From: Hyphomicrobiales bacterium
Lineage (GTDB): Bacteria; Pseudomonadota; Alphaproteobacteria; Rhizobiales; Rhizobiaceae
Direction: 5' to 3'
Length of the DNA stretch: 34,561 bases
Assembly (NCBI GenBank): GCA_900472675.1
Contig: UCJA01000032.1
Coordinates: 1 to 34,561, forward strand
Shown here: positions 1-8,916 of the stretch, one piece after another
Position numbering within the stretch: position 1 is the stretch's first letter
Layout of the letters: each line of letters starts with the position of its first letter
The notes under the pieces: model-generated
Database searches by the model: none
What the model saw: the letters and a program-made list of their open reading frames with translations, nothing else
What the model was told of the DNA's origin: nothing
Translations under genes and position numbers: made by a program

Positions 1-160
1 AGGGGGAGGGCTTAACCCGGTCGCAAACGTCCAATGCAAGGCGAGACGTCACCGCGAATCCTCTTCCCCCTTGTGGGGGAGAACACCCGCGGCTACCGAC
101 CATCCCAAGCAATTTAAGGAGGAGTGGCTGGGTTAAGCCCCTCCCCCTTGTGGGGAGGGG
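1..160. repeat. GC-rich inverted repeat at the window edge
   Basis: Bases 1-18 (AGGGGGAGGGCTTAACCC) are the reverse complement of 130-148, apart from one missing G. Between them, around 62-84, lies another short palindrome of the CCCCCTTGTGGGGG type, and the same core recurs at 143-155. The arms enclose about 110 bp with no convincing coding sequence. It resembles the GC-rich intergenic palindromes common in rhizobial genomes, and may start before position 1. Confidence 0.6.
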
Positions 161-209
161 TTGGGGCGGGGAAAACTCTTGCACCATCATTCATGGAAGG
201 CATTCGACC

Positions 210-380
210 ATGCCGCATTCCAACATCGATCCCATAACCAGATCCCATGCCCATCGGCTCCGCCGTGAGCTGACCAAAGCAGAAGCCGCAATGTGTGATA
301 CGCTGCGCGACTTCCGCCCTTTCGGCGCGCGCTTCCGCCGCGAAAAACCGGAATTCCTGGCGATCGCTCACCTCGTCCGG
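210..380 (+). pseudogene. Truncated DUF559 (endonuclease-like) remnant
   Basis: From ATG 210 the reading frame gives a short protein whose residues of about 10-50 resemble the start of DUF559 proteins: an RSHAHRLRRELTKAEAAM stretch followed by RPFGARFRREKPE. DUF559 proteins are usually about 110-130 residues and related to very-short-patch-repair-type nucleases. Here the similarity ends near position 350-380, before the conserved acidic D...EVDG region, and the frame then runs into the inverted repeat at 432. The catalytic half is therefore missing. Recognition is by eye from a short stretch, so the family assignment is likely but not certain. Confidence 0.5.
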
Positions 381-431
381 AGGGTCTGCGCGCGGGGCAC
401 ACCTATGAGCAAGGAAGCGGCGATCGGCTAT

Positions 432-587
432 ACCCCCCTCTGTCCTGCCGGACATCTCCCCCTCAAGGGGGGAGATCGGCAAGCGGCGCCGACCCCACTT
501 CACGAGCTGCCGTCGAGATGGGCAAAGCCTCGCCACGGTCTGATCTCCCCCCTTGAGGGGGAGATGTCCGGCAGGACAGAGGGGGGT
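432..587. repeat. Perfect 46-bp inverted repeat pair
   Basis: Positions 432-477 and 542-587 are exact reverse complements over 46 bp, separated by 64 bp. Each arm contains its own smaller near-palindrome (CTCCCCCTCAAGGGGGGAG in the left arm). The whole could form a long stem. It lies just downstream of the DUF559 remnant and ends 38 bp before the next gene's start, so it may be transcribed as leader RNA. It looks like a non-autonomous MITE-like or RIME-like element; no transposase is present. Confidence 0.8.
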
Positions 588-625
588 GCCAAACAGAACT
601 CCGGGGCCTACCGGAGTGACACCCC

Positions 626-961
626 ATGAACCCCACCTTCCTCCTCTGGCTGGCAGGTGCCATGGTGGCCTTTCTGGCAGCGGCGACCGCCTCGCGTGCC
701 TATATCGGCAACAGCAACATCCTCCTCCTGCTCCTCTCCCTGGCGCTCTATTGCGTCGGCAACCTGATGATGGTGAAGCTGATGCGGGAGGGCGGCCTGG
801 GCCTCGCCATCTCGGCCTCGGCAGTCGCGCAGCTCGTGCTGATCAACGTCATCGCCTTTACCCTGTTCGGCGAACGCCCCAGCCTGCCGCAACTGGCCGG
901 CATTGGGCTTGGCGTCGTCGCCATGGTCCTGATGCTGTTTCCGCTGGAGGCCAAAAGCTGA
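626..961 (+). CDS. Small DMT/EamA-like membrane protein
   Basis: This 111-residue protein is almost wholly hydrophobic, with about four predicted membrane segments (roughly residues 5-23, 30-50, 60-82 and 88-106). The size and the ending GERPSLPQLAGIGLGVVAMV resemble one half of a drug/metabolite transporter (EamA or SMR-like proteins, often about 110 residues and working as dimers). Its TGA stop overlaps the next permease start by one base, so the two are translationally coupled. That suggests a job connected with the ABC importer, but the substrate cannot be read from the sequence. The start at 626 fits the length and hydrophobic N-terminus; no strong ribosome binding site is visible. Confidence 0.7.
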   Translation: MNPTFLLWLAGAMVAFLAAATASRAYIGNSNILLLLLSLALYCVGNLMMVKLMREGGLGLAISASAVAQLVLINVIAFTLFGERPSLPQLAGIGLGVVAMVLMLFPLEAKS

Positions 962-1848
962 TGGAAAAGGAGAGGCTTGTCCGCGACCGCATCCTGCCCG
1001 TGGCGGCGATCGTCCTGATCATTATCCTCGTCTGGTATGCCGGCGCCTTCTTCATGAATGCGCCCTTCCAGCGCGATCTCGACCGGCGCGCCAATGTGAC
1101 CTCGACGACATCAGAATTCATCGCAAAGACCATGGCGCAGCCCAAGCCCGTGCTGCCGGCACCGCATCAGGTTATGCAGAACCTGTTCGAGAATACTTTC
1201 CTGCGCAGCCTCAGCAGCAATCGCAGCCTCGTCTACCACAGCTGGGTGACCCTCTCCTCGACCGCCGTCGGTTTTGCGGCCGGCACTCTGCTGGGCATGC
1301 TGATCGCGATCGGTATCGTCCATATAAAGACTCTCGACCGCAGCCTCATGCCCTGGATCATCGCCTCGCAGATGGTGCCGGTGCTTGCCGTGGCGCCGAT
1401 GGTGATCGTGGTGCTTGGCGCCATCAACATCACCGGGCTGATCCCCAAGGCCTTCATCTCCACCTACCTGTCCTTCTTCCCGGTCGCCGTCGGCATGGTG
1501 AAAGGCCTGCGCTCACCGGAACTTCTCCAGCTCGACCTGATGCGCACCTATAATGCCACGGCCGCGCAGACCTTTTGGAAACTGCGCCTGCCAGCCTCCA
1601 TCCCCTTCCTCTTTGCTTCGATGAAGGTGGCGATCGCCGCAAGCCTTGTGGGCGCCATCGTCGGGGAACTGCCGACCGGGGCCGTCGCCGGTCTCGGCTC
1701 AAAACTGCTCGCCGGCTCCTATTACAGCCAGACGATCGACATGTGGGCAGCCCTGATTGCAGGCTCCATCCTCGCAGCGCTTCTCGTCACCGTGGTGGAT
1801 CTGATCGGCAGGACGGTCAACCGGTCCATGGGCGGGAGGTCCGCATGA
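961..1848 (+). CDS. ABC transporter permease (NitT/TauT/ThiX class)
   Basis: This 295-residue inner-membrane permease starts at ATG 961, overlapping the previous stop. It has an N-terminal membrane anchor (residues about 12-32), then a BPD_transp_1 domain. The EAA-type cytoplasmic loop that docks the ATPase lies in the segment LMRTYNATAAQTFWKLRLP, followed by a conserved VGAIVGELPTG stretch. Such permeases pair with NMT1-family binding proteins to import sulfonates, nitrate, thiamine pyrimidine precursors and similar small molecules. The gene overlaps the second permease by four bases (ATGA), so the two probably form a heterodimer. No ATPase gene lies next to it in the window; one probably sits upstream of position 1. 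Confidence 0.88.
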   Translation: MEKERLVRDRILPVAAIVLIIILVWYAGAFFMNAPFQRDLDRRANVTSTTSEFIAKTMAQPKPVLPAPHQVMQNLFENTFLRSLSSNRSLVYHSWVTLSSTAVGFAAGTLLGMLIAIGIVHIKTLDRSLMPWIIASQMVPVLAVAPMVIVVLGAINITGLIPKAFISTYLSFFPVAVGMVKGLRSPELLQLDLMRTYNATAAQTFWKLRLPASIPFLFASMKVAIAASLVGAIVGELPTGAVAGLGSKLLAGSYYSQTIDMWAALIAGSILAALLVTVVDLIGRTVNRSMGGRSA

Positions 1849-2966
1849 CGCTTATCCATCGCTCCTGGCAGGGTGTGCTGGCGCTGCTGCTCTGCATAGC
1901 GGCCCTGCCCTTCCTGCCGCTGCTGCTTGCGGAGGCCGCCTCCCCCTTCTCGACCGGAAGCACCGCTCTTATCCTGCTTCTCCTCATCGGCTCGGCTCTC
2001 CTCTCGTTTCTTGCCCTGCCCGCACGTCTACTGGCGGGCATCCTCTTCCTCGGCGCCCACCTCTCCGGCTGGCTGCTCCTGTCCGGTCTTTCGGGCAACG
2101 AGGGCATGGCCTCGGCCAGCTTCTTCCTTCTGCTCGGGGCAGGCTGGTTGCTCGCCTGGCGCTGCGCCTCCGGCCTGTCGGCCATCCATCCCCGGTCGCG
2201 GATCGAAGGCAGCATTCTGCGCCTGCTGATCCCCGGCATTTTCGGCCTGTGGATCCTGATCCTCTGGGAGGCTGCCACCCGCGGCTTCGGCATTCCCTTC
2301 ATACTCCTGCCGCCGCCATCGGCGATCGGCCTGCGCATTGCCGGCTCGCTGTCCATCCTCTGGGCCGATGTGCAGCAGACTATCTTCAAGGCGGTGGTGT
2401 TCGGCTACGTCGTCGGATGCGCCGCGGGCTTCGTCACCGCCATCCTCGCCGACCGGATCGCTTTCCTGCGCCGCGGCCTGATGCCGATCGGCAATCTCAT
2501 GTCGGCGCTGCCGATCGTCGGCGTCGCCCCGATCATGGTCATGTGGTTTGGCTTCGACTGGCAGTCCAAGGCGGCCGTCGTCATCATCATGACCTTCTTC
2601 CCCATGCTGGTGAACACCGTGGCAGGCCTTTCGGCTGCCGGCACCATGGAGCGCGACCTGATGCGCTCCTATGCCTCCGGCTATGGCCAGACGCTTCTCA
2701 AGCTGCGCCTGCCCGCCGCCATGCCCTTCATCTTCAACGCCCTGAAGATCAACTCGACACTCGCGCTGATCGGCGCCATCGTTGCGGAATTCTTCGGCAC
2801 CCCGATCGTCGGCATGGGCTTTCGCATCTCCACCGAGATCGGCCGCATGAACGTCGACATGGTCTGGGCCGAAATCGCCGTTGCAGCGCTCGCCGGATCG
2901 GTCTTCTATGGCATCGTGGCGCTGGCGGAGCGCCTCACGACATTCTGGCACCCCTCCAACCGGTGA
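1845..2966 (+). CDS. ABC transporter permease with N-terminal membrane extension
   Basis: This 373-residue permease starts at ATG 1845, with a strong GGGAGGT ribosome binding site at 1834-1840 and a four-base overlap with the preceding permease. The C-terminal 240 residues form a BPD_transp_1 domain with an EAA-type loop (LMRSYASGYGQTLLKLRLP) and the motif VAEFFGTPIVGMGF. The first 120 residues are an additional hydrophobic block of about four membrane segments not found in typical 250-280-residue family members. It likely partners the 961-1848 permease and the binding protein at 3036. The role of the extension is unknown. Confidence 0.87.
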   Translation: MTLIHRSWQGVLALLLCIAALPFLPLLLAEAASPFSTGSTALILLLLIGSALLSFLALPARLLAGILFLGAHLSGWLLLSGLSGNEGMASASFFLLLGAGWLLAWRCASGLSAIHPRSRIEGSILRLLIPGIFGLWILILWEAATRGFGIPFILLPPPSAIGLRIAGSLSILWADVQQTIFKAVVFGYVVGCAAGFVTAILADRIAFLRRGLMPIGNLMSALPIVGVAPIMVMWFGFDWQSKAAVVIIMTFFPMLVNTVAGLSAAGTMERDLMRSYASGYGQTLLKLRLPAAMPFIFNALKINSTLALIGAIVAEFFGTPIVGMGFRISTEIGRMNVDMVWAEIAVAALAGSVFYGIVALAERLTTFWHPSNR

Positions 2967-3035
2967 GGCTGCAGGAAGGATCCGGCCCGGCTTAGGGACG
3001 GCAATGACAGAGCTCGAAAACAGAGGGAAACAGCA

Positions 3036-4004
3036 ATGAAGAAGATCGTGATGGGACTGCTTGCAGGCGCCATGTCCCTGGCGGCTGTCCAGGCAATGGC
3101 GGCAGACAAGATCGCGCTGCAGCTGAAGTGGGTCGCGCAGGGCCAGTTCGCCGGCTACTACGTGGCCAAGGACAAGGGCTTCTATGAAGCCGAGGGTCTC
3201 GACGTGACGATCAAGCCGGGCGGCCCCGATATCGCTCCGGAACAGGTGATCGCCGGCGGTGGCGCCGATGTCATCGTCGACTGGATGGGCGGCGCGCTGG
3301 TCGCCCGTGAAAAGGGCGTTCCGCTCGTCAACATCGCCCAGCCCTACCAGAAGTCGGGCCTGGAAATGATCTGCCCGAAGGACGGCCCGATCAAGAGCGA
3401 GGCCGACTTCAAGGGCCACACGCTCGGCGTATGGTTCTTCGGCAACGAATACCCGTTCTTCGCCTGGATGAACAAGCTTGGCCTCAAGACCGAAGGCAAG
3501 GACGGCGTCACCGTTCTCAAGCAGAGCTTCGACGTTCAGCCGCTCGTCCAGAAGCAGGCCGACTGCATCTCGGTCATGACTTACAATGAATACTGGCAGG
3601 CGATCGACGCCGGCTTCAAGCCGGAAGACCTGCTCGTCTTCAACTATACCCAGCTCGGCAACGACCTGCTGGAGGACGGTCTCTATGCACTCGACAGCAA
3701 GCTGAAGGACCCGAAGTTCAAGGCTGACATGGTCAAGTTCGTCCGCGCCTCCATGAAGGGCTGGAAATACGCCATGGCCAACCCGGACGAAGCAGCCGAA
3801 ATCGTCATGGACAATGGTGCCCAGGACGAGAACCACCAGAAGCGGATGGTCGGCGAAGTGGCAAAGCTGATCGGCGATGCCTCCGGCAAGCTCGACATGG
3901 CCACCTATGACCGCACGGTCAAGGCACTGCTCGACCAGAAGATCATCGCCAAGAAGCCGGACGGTGCCTATACCACGGACATCACCGACGCAGCCATGAA
4001 GTAG
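3036..4004 (+). CDS. NMT1/ThiY-type ABC substrate-binding protein
   Basis: This is a 322-residue periplasmic protein with a signal peptide (cleavage expected after AMA, near residue 22). The mature N-terminus, LQLKWVAQGQFAGYYVAKDK, is the hallmark of the NMT1/THI5-like family (ThiY, SsuA and TauA relatives), and the ligand-contact motif GGPDIAPEQV follows. The binding fold continues through the WFFGNEYPFFAW and MTYNEYWQAI segments. The family includes carriers of formyl-aminopyrimidine (thiamine salvage) and other small nitrogenous or sulfonated compounds. A pyrimidine-like ligand is my inference; the exact ligand is not readable. It is the last gene of the permease operon (69-bp gap) and is followed by a hairpin. 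Confidence 0.88.
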   Translation: MKKIVMGLLAGAMSLAAVQAMAADKIALQLKWVAQGQFAGYYVAKDKGFYEAEGLDVTIKPGGPDIAPEQVIAGGGADVIVDWMGGALVAREKGVPLVNIAQPYQKSGLEMICPKDGPIKSEADFKGHTLGVWFFGNEYPFFAWMNKLGLKTEGKDGVTVLKQSFDVQPLVQKQADCISVMTYNEYWQAIDAGFKPEDLLVFNYTQLGNDLLEDGLYALDSKLKDPKFKADMVKFVRASMKGWKYAMANPDEAAEIVMDNGAQDENHQKRMVGEVAKLIGDASGKLDMATYDRTVKALLDQKIIAKKPDGAYTTDITDAAMK

Positions 4005-4014
4005 CAAGCAACGC

Positions 4015-4044
4015 GCCGGGCAGCGTCAATCGAAGCTGCCCGGC
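4015..4044 (+). terminator. Hairpin after the binding-protein gene
   Basis: GCCGGGCAGC (4015-4024) pairs perfectly with GCTGCCCGGC (4035-4044) across a 10-base loop, 10 bp after the stop codon. A clear run of T is absent (TTCGCC follows), so this may end transcription weakly or protect the 3' end. From here to the next gene at 4268 I see no other gene. Confidence 0.6.
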
Positions 4045-4267
4045 TTCGCCCTCGTTCATCGCCGATACTCATCCCCCACTGGACCACCGAGGATTGATTT
4101 ATCCCGGGCCGGCAGGTAAAACTGCGGCCTGGAGAATTCTTATCTGGCTGGTCTTGCAACTGGTTTTTGCGGTTGCCACCTATCTTTGGGTTTCGTCGTG
4201 GAGGGGCGTGGCGGAACCGACCGATCCAAAGCGAGCAAAAGCCCTCTTCTCACCTGGAAGTTGTTGC

Positions 4268-5491
4268 ATGTATCGCATTGTGCCCACCCTGATCCGATCG
4301 ACGGCGCTGTTGGCTGGCGTCCTCACCTCCGCCTCGCTGTTCGCGCAGGATGCGACCCCCAAGCCTGCACCGGATGCGGCCCAGACCACCTCAACCCACA
4401 AGCTTCCCTCCATCATTGTCACCGAGGCAGTACAGAAGCACCTGACCGACCGCGTCATCGGCACCGGCTCGATCCGGCCGGTCGACGAGATCTACGTTCA
4501 GCCGCTCGTGGACGGCCTGTCGATCAGAACCATCAACGTCGACGTCGGCAGCATCGTCACGGCCGACAGCGTTCTGGCATCCCTGAACGATGACGACCTG
4601 ATCCTGCAAAAGAGCCAGCTGCAGGCAAACCGGGCCAAGGCCGAGGCAGGCCTCGCGCAGTATAGGGCGCAGGTTGTGGAAGCTCAGGCCAATGTGGATG
4701 ATGCCCGCCGCCAGCGCGACCGCACGCAGCGTCTGAGCCAAAGCGGCACGACCACCGTCTCCCAGCTGGAGCAGGCCAACGCCCAGGTCGAGGTCGCCGA
4801 TGCCCGGCTGAATGCCGCCAACCAGGCCGTGGCCGTCGGACAGTCGGATGTGGCCGTGGTCGATGCCCAGATCAAGGACGTGGACCTGAAGCTTGCCCGC
4901 ACCGGCGTGAAGACGCCGGTCAATGGCGTAGTATCCGCCAAGAACGCCAAGATCGGCGCGATCGCCAGCGGCGCCGGCGAGCCGCTCTTCACTGTCATCA
5001 AGGATGGCGCAATAGAACTCGTGGCCGACCTTTCCGAAACTGATATTCCCAAAGTCAAGAACGGCCAGCGCGCCAACGTGCTGATCGCCGGAAGTCGCAA
5101 GCCGATCCCGGGCAAGGTCCGACTCGTCTCCCCGACCATTGACGCAACCACGCGCCTTGGCACGGTGCACATCGTCATCGATGACCACACCACGGCTCGT
5201 GCCGGCATGTATGCCAGCGCCGAGATCATCATTGCAGAAACGGACGCGCTTGCCTTGCCGCTTTCCGCCGTCACCACGAGCCGCAGCGGCTCCACCGCGC
5301 GCCGGGTCGATGGCGATGTGGTCAAGCAGGTCCAGGTCGTGATCGGCATCCAGGACGGCGGCTTCGTGCAGATCGTCAGCGGATTGCAGCCCGGCGACAA
5401 GGTCGTCGCCAAGGCCGGCGCCTTCGTGCGCGACGGTGACCGGATCACGCCGGTTGCGGCTCAGCCCGCTGCGATCGTGAACGGAGGCTGA
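4268..5491 (+). CDS. RND efflux membrane fusion protein
   Basis: This is a 407-residue periplasmic adaptor of an RND tripartite pump. The chosen start at 4268 puts a classical signal peptide first (cleavage near residue 26, after LFA). Then come a barrel-sandwich/lipoyl half-motif (YVQPLVDGLSIRTINVDVGS), a long alpha-helical hairpin at about residues 110-200 rich in A, Q, E and R, the second lipoyl half (ARTGVKTPVNGVVSAKNAKIG), and beta-barrel and membrane-proximal domains. The frame stays open upstream to 4094 and encodes a hydrophobic stretch there, but that start would bury the signal peptide. The RND gene follows after 5 bases, so the two form an operon. Substrates cannot be deduced. Confidence 0.9.
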   Translation: MYRIVPTLIRSTALLAGVLTSASLFAQDATPKPAPDAAQTTSTHKLPSIIVTEAVQKHLTDRVIGTGSIRPVDEIYVQPLVDGLSIRTINVDVGSIVTADSVLASLNDDDLILQKSQLQANRAKAEAGLAQYRAQVVEAQANVDDARRQRDRTQRLSQSGTTTVSQLEQANAQVEVADARLNAANQAVAVGQSDVAVVDAQIKDVDLKLARTGVKTPVNGVVSAKNAKIGAIASGAGEPLFTVIKDGAIELVADLSETDIPKVKNGQRANVLIAGSRKPIPGKVRLVSPTIDATTRLGTVHIVIDDHTTARAGMYASAEIIIAETDALALPLSAVTTSRSGSTARRVDGDVVKQVQVVIGIQDGGFVQIVSGLQPGDKVVAKAGAFVRDGDRITPVAAQPAAIVNGG

Positions 5492-5496
5492 GCACG

Positions 5497-8400
5497 ATGA
5501 ATTTCTCCGCCTGGTCGATCCGCAACCCCATCGCACCGCTTCTCGGCTTCGCCCTGCTGCTCTTCGTCGGCATCCAGGCCTTCTACGCCCTGCCGATCAC
5601 CCGTTTCCCGAACATCGACGTGCCGGTTGTCGCGATCACCGTGACCCAGAGCGGCGCTTCGCCTGCCGAACTCGAGATGCAGGTGACCAAGGAGGTCGAG
5701 GACGCCGTCGCCTCCATCAGCGGCGTCGACGAGGTGCAGTCCACCGTCACCGACGGGCAATCGCAGACGGTCGTCGTCTTCCGCATCGAAAAGCCTACGG
5801 AAGAAGCTGTCCAGGACGCCAAGGACGCGATCGACAAGATCCGCGGTGACCTGCCGGCCGGCATCGAGGAACCGATCGTCAGCAAGGTGGACGTGGAAGG
5901 CCAGGCTATCCAGACCTTTGCCGTCTCTTCGCCCAACATGACCCTCGAGGAAGTGTCCTGGTTCGTCGACGATACGATCAAGCGGGCCCTTCAGGGACAG
6001 GTCGGCATCGGCCGCATCGACCGTTACGGCGGCGCCGACCGCGAAGTGCGCGTATCGCTCAATTCCGACCGCCTGGACGCCTACGGCATCACCGCCTCGG
6101 ACGTCAACGACCAGCTGCGCGGCACCAACGTCGATCTCGGCTCTGGCCGCGGTCAGGTGGCTGGCAACGAGCAGACGATCCGCACGCTCGGCGATGCCCG
6201 CAGCGTTGCGCAGCTGTCCGATACCACGATTACCCTCCCCAACGGCCGCTTCGTGAAACTGTCCGAGCTGGGCCGGATCACCGATACCTACGAAGAGCCA
6301 AAGTCGTTCGCGCGCTTCAACGGCACGCCTGCGGTCACATTCGCCGTCTTCCGCGCCAAGGGTGCCAGCGAAGTCTCCGTCGCCGAAACGGTCGCGACAA
6401 GTCTCGACGGGGTGCGCAAGGCGCATCCGGACGTCGAGATCGCCATGGTCGACGATTCCGTCTATTTCACCTACGGCAACTACGAGGCAGCACTCCACAC
6501 GCTGATGGAAGGCTCGATCCTTGCCGTCATCGTGGTCTTCCTGTTCCTGCGTAACTGGCGCGCCACACTGATTGCAGCCGTTGCCCTGCCGCTGTCGGCC
6601 ATTCCCACGTTCTGGATCATGAACATGATGGGGTTCTCTCTGAACCTCGTCAGCTTCCTTGCCCTGACGCTGGCCACCGGCATTCTTGTCGACGACGCCA
6701 TCGTCGAGATCGAAAATATCGCCCGTCACATCAAGATGGGCAAGACTCCCTATCGCGCCTCGCTGGAGGCCGCCGACGAGATCGGCCTCGCCGTCATTGC
6801 GACGAGCTTCACGATTATCGCAGTCTTCGTGCCCGTCTCCTTCATGCCGGGCATCCCCGGCCAGTACTTCATCCAGTTCGGCCTGACCGTCGCCTTCTCG
6901 GTGTTCTTCTCGCTGATGGTCGCCCGCCTCATCACGCCGCTGATGGCCGCCTATCTGATGCGCGCCGAAGACGCGATGGATGACCATGAAGACAATGACG
7001 GCTGGATCATGAAGGCCTACACGCGCCTTGTCAGCGGCACGACACGCCGCTGGTACTGGCGCTATGCCACGCTTCTGGGTGCCATCGCCTTCCTGGTCGG
7101 CTCCATCGCGCTCCTCAGCCGCGTGCCCGGCAGCTTCCTGCCGCCCGACGACAATTCCCGCGTCGTACTGTCGGTGGAACTGCCCCCCAATGCGACTTTG
7201 GAAGAAACCAGCGAAACAGCGGAGAAGGTCGACCAGGCCGTTCGTCACATCGAGGGCGTCCAGAGCGTCTTCGTGCTGGGCGGCGCCTCGCCCAAGGGCG
7301 ACCTCGAACTGCGTCGAGCCACCGTCCGCGTCATCCTCGGCAACATCGATCATTCGCTGGTGAAAGCGATCGTCAACAAGGGCTTCGGCCGCTTGCCCCT
7401 GATCGGCCAGTATATCCCGCGCGTGGAAGACCACGGTCGCACCCGGCCGCAGTGGGACGTGGAAAAGGACATCTTTGATGCCGTGGGATCCATCCCGGAT
7501 GTGCGCATCTCCAAGGTCAACGATCGCGCCGAACGGGATCTGACCTTCAACTTCCTGTCCACCAACGAAGACGACCTCAACGACGCCGTCAGCCTGTTGG
7601 AACAGAAGCTCAGGGCCTCGCCGGTGCTGGCCAACGTCTCGTCTGAAGGCGCCCTGCCCCGTCCGGAACTACAGATCAGGCCGCGCACGGCCGAGGCCGC
7701 CCGGCTCGGCATCAGCCCGCAGCAGATCTCCCAAACGGTCCGCATCGCGACCATCGGCGATATCGACGCAAACCTTGCGAAGATGTCGCTGGACAGCCGT
7801 CAGATCCCGATCCGCGTCCAGACCTCGCTCGACGTCCGTCGCAATCTGGCGAGCATCCGCGCCCTGAAGATCAAGACCGCGTCCGGCACCACGGTGCCGC
7901 TCTACAGCGTTGCCGACATCGACTATTCCGAAGGACCAAGCTCAATCAAGCGCAACAACCGGAACCGCGTTGTCGCTATCGGCTCGGACGTACCCTTCGG
8001 CACGGCACTGGATACGGCAAGTGCGGAGTTCAAGCGCATCGTCCAGGAAGCGGATATCCCGAAAACCGTCCAGCTGGCCGAAAGCGGCGACGCCAAGGTG
8101 CAAGGCGAGATGGTGCGCGGCTTCGGCAACGCCATGCTGATGGGCCTGCTTCTGGTGCTGGTGGTGCTGATCCTCCTCTTCAAGGATATCATCCAGCCCT
8201 TCACCATCCTCTTCTCGCTTCCGCTCGCCATCGGCGGCGTGGCGGTGGCGCTGATCGTGACGCAGAACTCGCTGTCCATGCCCGTTCTGATCGGCATCCT
8301 CATGCTGATGGGCATCGTCACCAAGAACGCCATCCTGCTCGTCGATTTCGCCATCGAGATGCGACGCCACGGCCTGGAGCGGGTTCACGCCATGGTCGAG

Positions 8401-8841
8401 GCTGGCCGCAAGCGCGCCCGGCCCATCATCATGACCTCCATCGCCATGTCGGCCGGCATGCTGCCCTCCGCCATGGGTGTCGGCGAAGGCGGCTCGTTCC
8501 GCGCCCCCATGGCGATTGCCGTCATCGGCGGCATCATCGTCTCGACGGTGCTGTCGCTCGTTGTTGTTCCCTCCTTCTTCCTGATCATGGACGACCTGTC
8601 GCAGCTTCTGAGCCGCATCTTCGGTCGCTTCGTTGGCGCGAAGGACAAGGAGGATGCGGAGCTGACAACCGAGGAGCTGGATCGCCGCCAGCGGCAGACC
8701 AGCCAGTCTGTCTCGGCCATCGAGGAGCGCCTGATGCGGATGGAGCGGCAGTCAAGCGCCAAGACAAACGGTCACAAGGCTGGCTCGGACGCAGAGGCAG
8801 ACGGCAAGGTGCTGCGGCTTCCGCCCATGGCAGCAGAGTAG
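5497..8841 (+). CDS. RND efflux transporter (HAE1/AcrB-like)
   Basis: This 1114-residue inner-membrane proton antiporter works with the adaptor at 4268. It starts at ATG 5497, with GGAGG at 5483-5487. The N-terminus matches the family pattern (RNPIAPLLGF, then LPITRFPNIDVPVVAITVTQ). The TM4 proton-relay pair is D399-D400 in GILVDDAIVEIEN, and the TM10 lysine is K943 in TKNAILLVDFAIE. After the last membrane segment there is an unusual hydrophilic tail of about 85 residues (KDKEDAELTTEELDRRQRQ onward) with coiled-coil character, not found in AcrB. No TolC-type outer-membrane channel gene is in the window, so one must be supplied from elsewhere. Confidence 0.94.
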   Translation: MNFSAWSIRNPIAPLLGFALLLFVGIQAFYALPITRFPNIDVPVVAITVTQSGASPAELEMQVTKEVEDAVASISGVDEVQSTVTDGQSQTVVVFRIEKPTEEAVQDAKDAIDKIRGDLPAGIEEPIVSKVDVEGQAIQTFAVSSPNMTLEEVSWFVDDTIKRALQGQVGIGRIDRYGGADREVRVSLNSDRLDAYGITASDVNDQLRGTNVDLGSGRGQVAGNEQTIRTLGDARSVAQLSDTTITLPNGRFVKLSELGRITDTYEEPKSFARFNGTPAVTFAVFRAKGASEVSVAETVATSLDGVRKAHPDVEIAMVDDSVYFTYGNYEAALHTLMEGSILAVIVVFLFLRNWRATLIAAVALPLSAIPTFWIMNMMGFSLNLVSFLALTLATGILVDDAIVEIENIARHIKMGKTPYRASLEAADEIGLAVIATSFTIIAVFVPVSFMPGIPGQYFIQFGLTVAFSVFFSLMVARLITPLMAAYLMRAEDAMDDHEDNDGWIMKAYTRLVSGTTRRWYWRYATLLGAIAFLVGSIALLSRVPGSFLPPDDNSRVVLSVELPPNATLEETSETAEKVDQAVRHIEGVQSVFVLGGASPKGDLELRRATVRVILGNIDHSLVKAIVNKGFGRLPLIGQYIPRVEDHGRTRPQWDVEKDIFDAVGSIPDVRISKVNDRAERDLTFNFLSTNEDDLNDAVSLLEQKLRASPVLANVSSEGALPRPELQIRPRTAEAARLGISPQQISQTVRIATIGDIDANLAKMSLDSRQIPIRVQTSLDVRRNLASIRALKIKTASGTTVPLYSVADIDYSEGPSSIKRNNRNRVVAIGSDVPFGTALDTASAEFKRIVQEADIPKTVQLAESGDAKVQGEMVRGFGNAMLMGLLLVLVVLILLFKDIIQPFTILFSLPLAIGGVAVALIVTQNSLSMPVLIGILMLMGIVTKNAILLVDFAIEMRRHGLERVHAMVEAGRKRARPIIMTSIAMSAGMLPSAMGVGEGGSFRAPMAIAVIGGIIVSTVLSLVVVPSFFLIMDDLSQLLSRIFGRFVGAKDKEDAELTTEELDRRQRQTSQSVSAIEERLMRMERQSSAKTNGHKAGSDAEADGKVLRLPPMAAE

Positions 8842-8847
8842 AAGCTG

Positions 8848-8880
8848 GTCGACAGTCGGTTAAAACCTCTGGCTGTCGAC
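8848..8880 (+). terminator. Hairpin after the RND gene
   Basis: GTCGACAG (8848-8855) pairs exactly with CTGTCGAC (8873-8880), and the loop contains a further GGTT/AACC pairing. It begins 6 bp after the RND stop codon. There is no T-tract, so it could be a weak terminator or a 3' stabilising hairpin. It separates the efflux operon from the regulator promoter. Confidence 0.5.
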
Positions 8881-8916
8881 GCCTACTTGTGCACTTGCCG
8901 GAAAAATCGGCAAAAT

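Noticed and set aside
4094..4267. Upstream extension of the fusion-protein gene with a hydrophobic stretch
   Set aside because: A proper signal peptide begins at 4268, which matches the family; the extension would place it internally.
5461..7434. A 657-codon minus-strand frame across the RND gene
   Set aside because: It is antisense to a well-supported RND transporter and has no recognisable motif; long antisense frames are common in high-GC genes.
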